From: Bacteroidales bacterium
GTDB lineage: Bacteria > Bacteroidota > Bacteroidia > Bacteroidales > GCA-2748055
Reading direction: 5' to 3'
Assembly: GCA_029934875.1 (NCBI GenBank)
Contig: JAOZLK010000308.1
Span: 1 to 5,838, forward strand
Length of the DNA: 5,838 nt
Numbering within the stretch: the first letter of the stretch is position 1; every line of letters begins with the position of its first letter. A program made the translations under genes and the position numbers. Shown here in pieces: positions 1 through 5,838 of this stretch. The notes under the pieces are model-generated. The model was not told the origin of the DNA, searched no databases, and saw only the letters and a list, made by a program, of their open reading frames with translations.

Positions 1-998
1 TCAATTTCAACATTGGCCATCTCCTCATTTATCCGGGCTATTTCAACAGATCTTCTCCTTACTCCGGCGGTGTATATGCCATAGGATAGCCTCAGGTTTC
101 CATAAGGAGAGAGGTTTCCATCGTTGATCTGACCTGATGGTGAGGTCCACGACTCTCCCATGTCTATTCCGGCACCAAGTGAAAGCGTTGGCGAGTAATC
201 GGCTCTTCTTAATGAGGTTTCATTTTCCAGTAAAAGGAGATTGGTGTACTGGTTTTTCAGGATCTGGTTGCTGGCTTTCATTTTGGAAAGCAGGTCGGCC
301 AGAATGTACTGGGTGGTTTCGGCTTCAAAGGTTTCGCTGAAGGTCCAGGTTATGGTTGGCTCTTCTCCCAGCAGAAAGTTAAAGTTACGAACACTGTTCC
401 TCACAACCACTTCCTGGTTCATATAGTTGGCCTTATCGGTGAGATAAACATTCTGAGCCTGTAAAACATTATAGGTAACCGATCCTCCAAGTGATTTTCG
501 GTCAAGCTCATACTTGTAGCGATCATCAGAAAGCTGCATTACGGTTTGCAATACTTTTAGCTGCTCCTGCTGTAAAAGCACGGTATAGTAGCCCAGGATC
601 ACATCCTCGATGGTGCTTTCGATCACCACTCCCAGCCTGCCTTCGGAGAGGTTTTCCAGGTTTTCCAGTTTTGTTTTTGTAATGTTTACCCTGAATCCAT
701 CGAAAAGCACCCAGTTGAGCCCGACACCAGCCGAAAAGCGACCCGAGTAGGTATCATTGTTCAGATTATAACTGTTGTTCTGAGATGCATCAAATCCAAT
801 GGTCGGGTAACGTCCGGCTGTTCCCGGGTTGTTATTGATGGCTGCAATTTCGTTGCCAGCCCGAGAGATGATCAGTCCGTAATTGTTCTGCAAGGCTCTT
901 TCCAGTGCACCGGAAAGTGTGAGTACTTCCTGGGCATTTACCTGCTGGAAGATCAGGATTCCCGTGAGTATTGCCAGGATTCTATTTATTATGCTCAT
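1..998 (-). CDS. TolC-type outer membrane efflux channel, partial (C-terminus off the left edge)
   Basis: This is the outer membrane channel of the tripartite pump, a trimeric beta-barrel with a long periplasmic alpha-helical tunnel that docks on the adaptor and pump. The visible 332 residues start with a signal peptide (hydrophobic core about 7-19, probable cleavage after VNA at 20-22, mature protein starting QEVLTL). A first OEP-type repeat follows, about 25-215. It has ALxxALxNNYGLxI at the first helix, the strand-turn motif LNWVLFDGFR (94-103), and long coiled-coil-like helices at 104-165 and 170-210. The second repeat begins near 230 and reaches its own strand segment LRLSYGIYTAGVRRR (302-316), which echoes the LFDGFR element. 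Family members are usually about 430-490 residues, so roughly 100-150 residues are missing beyond the edge. The gene overlaps the pump gene by 17 bases, implying translational coupling. ATG 998 is preceded only by a purine run, AAGAAGAAG. An in-frame ATG at 1025 would add nine residues (MHLKLQKKK) and is a possible alternative start. The family call is firm; the substrate is unknown. Confidence 0.93.
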   Translation of the reverse strand, partial: MSIINRILAILTGILIFQQVNAQEVLTLSGALERALQNNYGLIISRAGNEIAAINNNPGTAGRYPTIGFDASQNNSYNLNNDTYSGRFSAGVGLNWVLFDGFRVNITKTKLENLENLSEGRLGVVIESTIEDVILGYYTVLLQQEQLKVLQTVMQLSDDRYKYELDRKSLGGSVTYNVLQAQNVYLTDKANYMNQEVVVRNSVRNFNFLLGEEPTITWTFSETFEAETTQYILADLLSKMKASNQILKNQYTNLLLLENETSLRRADYSPTLSLGAGIDMGESWTSPSGQINDGNLSPYGNLRLSYGIYTAGVRRRSVEIARINEEMANVEI

Positions 999-3900
999 CT
1001 TCTTCTTTTGTAATTTCAAATGCATCTATTCCAGCCCACCGGCCCCTGTTTCCTTCAAACCTCTGCTTTCTTTTGTCTTGAATAATGGCAGTTTCCACCT
1101 CTTCGGCTGTTGGTTTCACTCCTGTCCAGAGATAGCGGGTATAGACTCTGAAATCGTTGAGCAGCATAATCAGCACGGGGAAAAACAGCAGGATGAAGAT
1201 GGTTCCAATGGCCACCCCGTAAGCCAGGCTGATGGCCATGGGTATCAGGAACTGGGCCTGGACACTCTTCTCAAAGAGCATGGGGAAGAGGCCTACGGAG
1301 GTGGTGATGGAAGTAAGGATAATGGGCCTCAGCCTCACTCTTCCTGCCTCTTTAACCGCTTCGGAAGCCGTTTTTCCTGCAAGAAGCAGCCCGTCGTATT
1401 TTGCAAAGTAGACAATTGCATCGTTAATGATGACCCCCGTCAGGGCCACTGCCCCCCAAAGGCTCATCATGGATAGGGGTTGTCCGTGCAGGCCATGTCC
1501 CCATGCAACCCCGAGCAGGGAGATGGGGATCATCAGGATAATAATTAGGGCCTTGGGAACACTTTTAAAATGGAGCACCAGGATCATGAACATGATAACA
1601 AAGGCAAACATGTAATACTTTTTTGCCTTACCCATGGCTTCATTGGAGTATTTTTGTTGTCCCTGGTAAACATATCGTATCCCTGCGAATTGGGCCTCCA
1701 GCTCAGGCATAATCTCGTGTTCGACCTGTTGGATAATTTCCGGAACCGAGGCCAGGGGATCGATTGTTTCGGCCTCCACCCTGATCTCCCGCGATCCGTT
1801 GAAACGGTTGATGGCCACAGGACCGCGTTCCATATGGTAGTTGGCCAGTTCGGAAAGGGGATATTCACCTGAGGCTGTCTTGATCTTCATGTTCTCCAAT
1901 TGACCAAGCGTAACCCGGTCTGATTTGGGATAACGAACCCAAACCCGCAATTCATCCCGTCCCACCTGCAGCCTTTGAGCCTGAGCTCCATAGAAACCCT
2001 GCCTGACCTGGCGGGCAATGGTGACTTCATCAAGACCCAGGAAATAGGCCCTTGGTTTAAGATCCAGCCTGATCTCCTGCTTTCCCAGGGCTATATTTTC
2101 ATTTACATCTTTCAGTTGAGGCATCTCACTCAGCCTGGCGAGCATGAAATCTTTGGCCTCTTCAAGCTCATCCAGATTTTTGGACATGAGGCCAATGGAA
2201 ATCGGGGATCCCCAACGGTTTCTGCCTGCCACGGTGAATTTTCTAGCTTCAGGAACTTTCCCGATCTTCTGGTTTACCCTGGTAGAGATATCCCGGCCCG
2301 AGAGTGCATAACCCTCCAGGTCCACCGGGTAAACATTAATGCTTCCGGCATGTGCTCCCCTTTCCTGTCCGTCGAAGGCAGATCCGAGCCTTTTACTGGT
2401 TCTTTCGATGATGTTATGATCCAGGCCGAGTTCATCACCAATTTCATCGTTAACTTCCCAGATTGCCTTTTCAAACTCCTCCAGGAAATCAAGGGTTTGT
2501 TTCTCCCCGTCACCCGGAGTAAAGGCTACGTTCAGGGTGAAACTGTCAAAGTCCACCATGGGAAAAAAGGTAGTCCTGATGTGTCCACCCATGAAAAGTC
2601 CGGCTGTGATCAGGACCAGGGCGATGGGGAAACTCAGTGCGATATAACGCCATTTGACCACCCAGTTGAGGAAGTGAGTATAAATATTGTTCCTGAGCCA
2701 GTTAATGAATCTTTCAAAGTATTTCTTAATTCCCTTATTCTTTGCCTCGAGACTTTTGCGGTTTAGCACCTTGTCACTTGCCAGGTGAGCCGGTAGCACC
2801 AGGAAGGCTTCGAAGAGGGAGAAAAAGAGGGCCGCAATGACCACAATAGCCACATGAAACATCATCTCCATTCGGGTTCCGGTGAGAAAGAGAAGGGGTG
2901 AAAAGGCTACAATGGTGGTAGCAACTGAAGTCATCACTGCAGGCATTACCTCCATGGTGCCGTCCACAGCTGCATGCATGGGGCTTTTTCCCTTTTCAAA
3001 ATGGAGGTAGATATTTTCCGCAATGACGATTCCATCGTCGACCAGGATTCCGATGACCAGGATCATGCCGAAGAGCGATTGCAGGTTGATGGTGACCCCT
3101 AAAAAATGGGCCGCGACGAACATGGCCAGGAAGCTGAAGGGTATACCCCAGGAAACCCACAGGGAGAGTTTGAAACTCAAAAACATGGATAGCGCGATAA
3201 TGACCAGCACAAGGCCCAGCAAACCATTCCGGGTGAGCAAATCGAGCCTGCTTTGAAGAATGTCCAGGAAGGCCCGGGAGATAATGATCTCCACACCCTG
3301 GTTCCGTTTATTGAAATCCTCAATATAGGAACGGGCATATTCCGTAATCTCATCCAGGTCCTCTTCAGGTAATTTTTCGATACTGATGCCAACCGAGGGT
3401 TTCCCGTTTGTCCATCGTTTGTTGGGAGAATCTGCAAATTTTATTTTCACATCAGCCACATCCCTGATGTAGATAAATCCACCATTCCTTTCGCCTCTTA
3501 AAACGATGTTTCCGATTTTATTAGGATCGGCACTTCTTGAACGCAGCCGGATAAGATACTCTTCTTTCTCTGATTTGATCTCACCACCCGACACGTCCTG
3601 GTTGTTGTTCTGGATGGCCCTGACAATCTGGTCGAAGGTGATATTGAAGCGAAGCAATTCCTGCTCCTTGATCTCAACAGAAATCTCAGGCTGTGCATAT
3701 CCCGAAATACTGATCTGGCTCATCACACCCGAGTTCAGGAAATCTTCTTCCACCCGCTGGGCGTACTCCTTTAAGGCCATCAGGCCAATTTCATAATCAT
3801 CCATGGGAACGAGCTCCAAACGCATGGCTCCTGCCATGGAACGGCGTTTGGAAACAATGGGCCTTTCAGCAGCAGAAGGCAGGGAGGAGATTCCATCCAC

Positions 3901-4236
3901 GGCATTCTTTACCTCCTGCAGAATTTCGTTAATGGGATATTCGCCGGTGGTTTCTATGGAGACCCTGCAGCTGTTTTCGCTTGATGTTGAGGTGATCTCT
4001 TTTATTCCGATTAATCCCCTTACAGCCTCTTCAATCCGTGTAGTGACTCCCTCCTCCATCTCCACCGGTGATGCACCGGGGTAAAATACGGAAACGGCCA
4101 GATAGCGGCTTTCTGTTTCAGGGAAGAAGGATTTTTTCAGCGAGAACATGCTCACCCCGCCAGCAAGGATCACCACTGCGATAAGCAGGTTGGCATAAAC
4201 CGGATACTCAACAAATTTCTCGATTATTTTCCTCAT
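982..4236 (-). CDS. RND efflux pump, inner-membrane permease subunit (HAE1/AcrB-like)
   Basis: This is a proton-driven inner-membrane transporter that takes substrates from the periplasm or outer membrane leaflet and passes them to the TolC-type channel. At 1084 residues it is slightly longer than AcrB (1049). The architecture is the duplicated RND fold: TM1 about 12-32, a periplasmic porter/docking loop 33-335, TM2-TM7 about 336-550, a second large periplasmic loop 551-873, TM8-TM12 about 874-1027, and a charged cytoplasmic tail 1028-1084. TM4 carries the paired proton-binding aspartates D400-D401 in GILVDDGIVIAEN. The RLRPIILTS motif (968-976) supplies equivalents of AcrB R971 and T978. The TM10 lysine of AcrB (K940) is replaced by N938, followed by D939, in GVIINDAIVYFA. 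The second loop contains GFYGAQAQRLQVGRDELRV (747-765), which I recall from Bacteroidota pumps. The DD pair argues against the heavy-metal HME branch. The start is fixed by an AGGAG ribosome binding site six bases upstream and by the cytoplasmic leader MRKIIEKFVEYP before TM1. The stop TAG lies inside the channel gene. Substrates are not deducible. Confidence 0.96.
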   Translation of the reverse strand: MRKIIEKFVEYPVYANLLIAVVILAGGVSMFSLKKSFFPETESRYLAVSVFYPGASPVEMEEGVTTRIEEAVRGLIGIKEITSTSSENSCRVSIETTGEYPINEILQEVKNAVDGISSLPSAAERPIVSKRRSMAGAMRLELVPMDDYEIGLMALKEYAQRVEEDFLNSGVMSQISISGYAQPEISVEIKEQELLRFNITFDQIVRAIQNNNQDVSGGEIKSEKEEYLIRLRSRSADPNKIGNIVLRGERNGGFIYIRDVADVKIKFADSPNKRWTNGKPSVGISIEKLPEEDLDEITEYARSYIEDFNKRNQGVEIIISRAFLDILQSRLDLLTRNGLLGLVLVIIALSMFLSFKLSLWVSWGIPFSFLAMFVAAHFLGVTINLQSLFGMILVIGILVDDGIVIAENIYLHFEKGKSPMHAAVDGTMEVMPAVMTSVATTIVAFSPLLFLTGTRMEMMFHVAIVVIAALFFSLFEAFLVLPAHLASDKVLNRKSLEAKNKGIKKYFERFINWLRNNIYTHFLNWVVKWRYIALSFPIALVLITAGLFMGGHIRTTFFPMVDFDSFTLNVAFTPGDGEKQTLDFLEEFEKAIWEVNDEIGDELGLDHNIIERTSKRLGSAFDGQERGAHAGSINVYPVDLEGYALSGRDISTRVNQKIGKVPEARKFTVAGRNRWGSPISIGLMSKNLDELEEAKDFMLARLSEMPQLKDVNENIALGKQEIRLDLKPRAYFLGLDEVTIARQVRQGFYGAQAQRLQVGRDELRVWVRYPKSDRVTLGQLENMKIKTASGEYPLSELANYHMERGPVAINRFNGSREIRVEAETIDPLASVPEIIQQVEHEIMPELEAQFAGIRYVYQGQQKYSNEAMGKAKKYYMFAFVIMFMILVLHFKSVPKALIIILMIPISLLGVAWGHGLHGQPLSMMSLWGAVALTGVIINDAIVYFAKYDGLLLAGKTASEAVKEAGRVRLRPIILTSITTSVGLFPMLFEKSVQAQFLIPMAISLAYGVAIGTIFILLFFPVLIMLLNDFRVYTRYLWTGVKPTAEEVETAIIQDKRKQRFEGNRGRWAGIDAFEITKEEDEHNK

Positions 4237-4247
4237 GATCAGCTCCT
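4237..4247 (-). promoter_or_regulatory. Ribosome binding site AGGAG and TGA-TC-ATG coupling junction of the pump gene
   Basis: On the minus strand AGGAG (4247-4243) lies in the last sense codons of the adaptor gene, six bases before the pump ATG at 4236. The adaptor stop TGA (4241-4239) falls between them, giving the order AGGAGC-TGA-TC-ATG. A terminating ribosome would be placed directly over this start, so coupled translation of adaptor and pump is likely. The full AGGAG core at good spacing is notable because the other three starts in the window have none, and Bacteroidota use this signal sparingly. Confidence 0.75.
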
Positions 4248-5465
4248 GGATTTCCTTTTATCACCCGCCTCTTTTTTGTCGGATCCTTCCGGTTGTTTCT
4301 CTCCCGGTTTTCCCTGGGGTTTAGAGCCGGGACTTCCGCTATCAATCTGGACCATGGTTCCTTCCGATACATTGATTAATTGTTGAACCACCACAGAATC
4401 GCCTTCTGTAAGGCCGTTGAAAATGAGGGTACGTTCGTTTTCTTTAATCACCTTGATCTCCCGCTTGGCCAGCCGGCCATTTTTGATGACAAAGACCTCA
4501 TTGGAGTTGAAGACAGAATTTCTGGGAATCTCCATGACACCAACGATGGGTCGTAAGGGGAAGGAGGCCTTCAGGTATTCTCCCGCAAGAAGGGGCTTTC
4601 TTCGGTCGAATGGAATCTGAACGAATATCTCTTGTGATTGAGTGCCCTCATCCACATAGGGGCTGATTCGGATTACTTTTCCTTTCCAACTCAGGTCTCT
4701 ATTTTCGGAATGGACCAGAACCGGGTCGCCAATCCTGATCCATGCTGCATCCACACGCTTCAGGGGAACCTCCAGTTCCATTTCGTCGGTACGGATGGCG
4801 CGCGCCACTCTTCCGCCTGTATTGGTGTAGGCACCTGTCTCCAGGTACACTTCCTTATAGGTTCCGTTAAAGGGTGCCCTGATGGTCCTTCGCTTCAATT
4901 GTAATTCGTCGCGTTGTATGCTGTAATACTCGCTGATCACATTTCGGCTTGCCAGGAATATTTTCAACTGGGCATCTGTTATTTCTGGAAGGGGGGGCAG
5001 CGGCTTGTCGACCGAAATGGAATTAAAAAAGTCCCTGAATCCATCAACCCTTTCAGGGAAATCGATCTTCATATCAGGAAGAATGGTAGCCAGGGTGTTT
5101 TGATACTGGCTCTTTTGGGCCTTCAGCGAAAGAATGGCCTCGTCGGGGTAGACTACGAAAAGCACATCTCCTTTTGAGAAGGAGGCACCTTTTTTCAAGG
5201 CCACCTTTCCCGACTCGATGCTCCCCGATGCTTCAGCAATGATATCCACTTCTGCCACAGAAGCAAGACGGCCGCTCTCTGAAACTTTCGATTGTATATT
5301 GGTGTACCTGACTGCTTCGAATTTTACAAACCTGCGGGCTTCAACCGATCGGCGAACCGGAGGTGCTTCCTTTTGGGCTTCTAAAAACCTCATTAATCCC
5401 CAGGCCAGTCCAAGGATGAAAATCACACTGACTACTATGACAATTCTTCTATCTATTTTTCTCAT
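4239..5465 (-). CDS. RND efflux periplasmic adaptor (membrane fusion protein, HlyD/AcrA family)
   Basis: This is the adaptor that bridges the RND pump and the TolC-type channel, acting in the periplasm as a ring of subunits. Its 408 residues show an N-terminal membrane anchor (RRIVIVVSVIFILGLAWGL, about 6-24) without a lipobox cysteine, so it is probably held by an uncleaved helix rather than a lipid. The first half of the lipoyl/barrel-sandwich domain is about 66-106 (SGRLASVAEVDIIAEASGSI, then KKGASFSKGDVLF). A short helical hairpin at 107-190 is interrupted by a proline-rich stretch with KPLPPLPE (154-161). The second lipoyl half is 192-225 (RTIRAPFNGTYKEVYLETGAYT). A beta-barrel follows at about 228-305, then a membrane-proximal domain at about 306-375. 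A low-complexity tail rich in Gly, Ser, Pro, Lys and Glu spans 376-408. It is the first gene of the operon. An in-frame TAA four codons upstream leaves ATG 5465 as the only sensible start. No Shine-Dalgarno sequence is visible, which is usual in Bacteroidota. Its TGA is two bases from the pump ATG. Confidence 0.95.
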   Translation of the reverse strand: MRKIDRRIVIVVSVIFILGLAWGLMRFLEAQKEAPPVRRSVEARRFVKFEAVRYTNIQSKVSESGRLASVAEVDIIAEASGSIESGKVALKKGASFSKGDVLFVVYPDEAILSLKAQKSQYQNTLATILPDMKIDFPERVDGFRDFFNSISVDKPLPPLPEITDAQLKIFLASRNVISEYYSIQRDELQLKRRTIRAPFNGTYKEVYLETGAYTNTGGRVARAIRTDEMELEVPLKRVDAAWIRIGDPVLVHSENRDLSWKGKVIRISPYVDEGTQSQEIFVQIPFDRRKPLLAGEYLKASFPLRPIVGVMEIPRNSVFNSNEVFVIKNGRLAKREIKVIKENERTLIFNGLTEGDSVVVQQLINVSEGTMVQIDSGSPGSKPQGKPGEKQPEGSDKKEAGDKRKSRS

Positions 5466-5492
5466 TTTCTGATCTTAAGGCCAAATAATTCG

Positions 5493-5520
5493 CAAAGATA
5501 AATATTTAGACAATTGAAAA
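5493..5520 (-). promoter_or_regulatory. Putative Bacteroidota-type promoter of the efflux operon
   Basis: On the minus strand TATCTTTG (5500-5493) matches the Bacteroidota primary sigma factor -7 consensus TAnnTTTG exactly. The -33 element is weak. A TTTT run sits 16 bases upstream (5520-5517) and another 24 bases upstream (5528-5525), whereas the usual spacing is 19-21. Transcription would be expected to start around 5488-5490, giving a leader of about 25 bases before the adaptor ATG. No other promoter-like match is seen closer to the gene, and the operon's tight junctions suggest this one drives all three genes. The start site is inferred from the consensus, not measured. Confidence 0.62.
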
Positions 5521-5529
5521 GCTTAAAAG

Positions 5530-5560
5530 TTTAATCAATCCCCAATGATCTGTATCTTTG
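5530..5560 (+). promoter_or_regulatory. Putative Bacteroidota-type promoter of the acetyltransferase gene
   Basis: TATCTTTG at 5553-5560 matches the -7 consensus TAnnTTTG exactly. TTTA at 5530-5533 sits 19 bases upstream and matches three of the four bases of the -33 element TTTG at permitted spacing. This is the better-formed of the two divergent promoters. The predicted transcription start falls at about 5563-5567, on or next to the ATG at 5564, so the transcript would be leaderless or nearly so. Confidence 0.6.
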
Positions 5561-5563
5561 GAT

Positions 5564-5838
5564 ATGTGCATACGCCTGGCCACCATAGAGGACTTAACTG
5601 CAATAAATGCCATTTATAACCAGGCAGTAAGGCAAAGGTTCTGTACAGCCCACCTTGTCCCGGTGGATCTGGAGTACAGGCGTGCCTGGTTTTCCGATCA
5701 TCCCCCGGAGCGTTATCCTGTATATGTTTACCAAGAGGATAATGGCATTGTGGGGTGGGTTTCCCTGGGTGCTTATCGCGCTGACAGGGAGGCGCTTGCT
5801 CATGTGGGTGAGCTAAGTTATTTTGTGGATCAGGAATC
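5564..5838 (+). CDS. GNAT-family N-acetyltransferase, YncA/phosphinothricin-acetyltransferase-like, partial (C-terminus off the right edge)
   Basis: This is a probable cytoplasmic acetyl-CoA-dependent N-acetyltransferase, of which 91 residues are visible out of an expected 165-180. The N-terminus MCIRLATIEDLTAINAIYNQ is the family's opening strand and first helix. It is followed by the segment FCTAHLVPVDLEYRRAWF (26-43), the strand YPVYVYQEDNGIVGWVSLG (51-69), and HVGELSYFVDQE (80-91), which corresponds to the strand just before the acetyl-CoA loop. The R/QxxGxG/A loop itself lies beyond the edge. This layout resembles the group containing YncA/MnaT and phosphinothricin acetyltransferases. 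Members act on varied small amines such as methionine sulfone, so no substrate or resistance role should be assigned. The ATG follows an in-frame TGA at 5546-5548 and is the only start that keeps the first strand. It has no Shine-Dalgarno sequence and lies three bases after a -7 promoter element. It is divergent from the efflux operon and may or may not be functionally linked to it. Confidence 0.88.
   Translation, partial: MCIRLATIEDLTAINAIYNQAVRQRFCTAHLVPVDLEYRRAWFSDHPPERYPVYVYQEDNGIVGWVSLGAYRADREALAHVGELSYFVDQE

Larger units (their letters stand above)
5466..5563. other. Divergent intergenic region between the efflux operon and the acetyltransferase gene
   Basis: This 98-base, AT-rich gap is the only noncoding stretch in the window. 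It holds the two outward-facing promoter elements described separately. Their -7 boxes are about 53 bases apart, so the -33 regions lie back to back around 5517-5533. A perfect 10-base palindrome, TAAATATTTA (5499-5508), abuts and slightly overlaps the operon's -7 box. Such AT-only palindromes are common by chance, so calling it an operator is speculative. No terminator hairpin, riboswitch-like fold or small open frame is evident. Confidence 0.6.

Noticed and set aside
883..1476. Plus-strand open frame of 197 codons spanning the pump-channel junction
   Set aside because: It is antisense to two genes with clear homology features. The translation has a His/Gln/Gly-rich low-complexity stretch and no recognisable domain.
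1975..2766. Long plus-strand open frame of 263 codons opposite the pump gene
   Set aside because: It lies wholly antisense to the well-conserved pump reading frame. Its translation shows no family-like motif and I saw no promoter or ribosome site for it. It is best explained as an antisense shadow of the codon usage.
982..4236. Pump as a CusA-type heavy-metal exporter
   Set aside because: TM4 has the DD pair typical of HAE1 drug-type pumps rather than the single-Asp pattern I recall for HME pumps. The adaptor shows no Met- or His-rich metal-binding segment.
5218..5472. Plus-strand open frame opposite the adaptor N-terminus
   Set aside because: Its hydrophobic end is the reverse complement of the adaptor's membrane anchor. 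It has no independent support.
5499..5508. Palindrome TAAATATTTA as a regulator operator
   Set aside because: It is short and AT-only, lies in an AT-rich gap and has no second copy. Chance is a sufficient explanation, so it is only mentioned within the intergenic entry.
5594..5803. Minus-strand open frame opposite the acetyltransferase
   Set aside because: The plus-strand frame reads as a coherent GNAT N-terminal half, so the opposite frame is a shadow.
5564..5838. Calling the acetyltransferase a phosphinothricin resistance gene
   Set aside because: The family similarity is broad, the acetyl-CoA loop and the rest of the active site are off the edge, and many such proteins act on other amines.
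1..5838. CRISPR arrays, tRNA or rRNA genes, insertion sequences, large repeats
   Set aside because: No spaced direct repeats, cloverleaf-like stretch, rRNA-like sequence, transposase motif or inverted terminal repeats were seen. Nearly all of the window is accounted for by four genes.

Overview
The window comes from a member of the Bacteroidota. Two features point there. Both putative promoters in the only intergenic gap carry TATCTTTG, an exact match to the phylum's -7 consensus TAnnTTTG. The adaptor and pump also resemble Bacteroidota tripartite efflux proteins, for example the KPLPPLP-containing adaptor hairpin and the adaptor-pump-outer membrane gene order. No ribosomal or other marker gene is present, so nothing finer than phylum can be supported.

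Positions 1-5465 hold one minus-strand operon for a complete resistance-nodulation-division (RND) efflux machine. In transcription order it encodes a membrane-anchored periplasmic adaptor (5465-4239), an RND inner-membrane pump of the HAE1/AcrB type (4236-982), and a TolC-type outer membrane channel (from 998, running off the left edge). Packing is tight. Two bases separate adaptor and pump, with a canonical AGGAG ribosome binding site in the adaptor's last codons. The pump and channel genes overlap by 17 bases. Together they would form a channel from inner membrane to exterior, with the pump using the proton gradient to expel small molecules. The substrate cannot be read from the sequence.

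Positions 5466-5563 form a 98-base divergent intergenic region. It holds one putative promoter facing the operon and another facing a plus-strand gene at 5564-5838. That gene encodes the N-terminal half of a GNAT acetyltransferase of the YncA/phosphinothricin-acetyltransferase-like group and runs off the right edge. Its -7 element ends only three bases before the ATG, so the mRNA may be leaderless.

I found no mobile element, CRISPR array, RNA gene, tRNA or clear terminator. The many plus-strand open frames inside the operon look like antisense shadows. The region looks like an ordinary efflux locus. The points worth a second look are the start signals and divergent promoters, the altered proton-relay residue in the pump, the poorly conserved AcrB-type drug pocket, and the unusual adaptor hairpin and tail.
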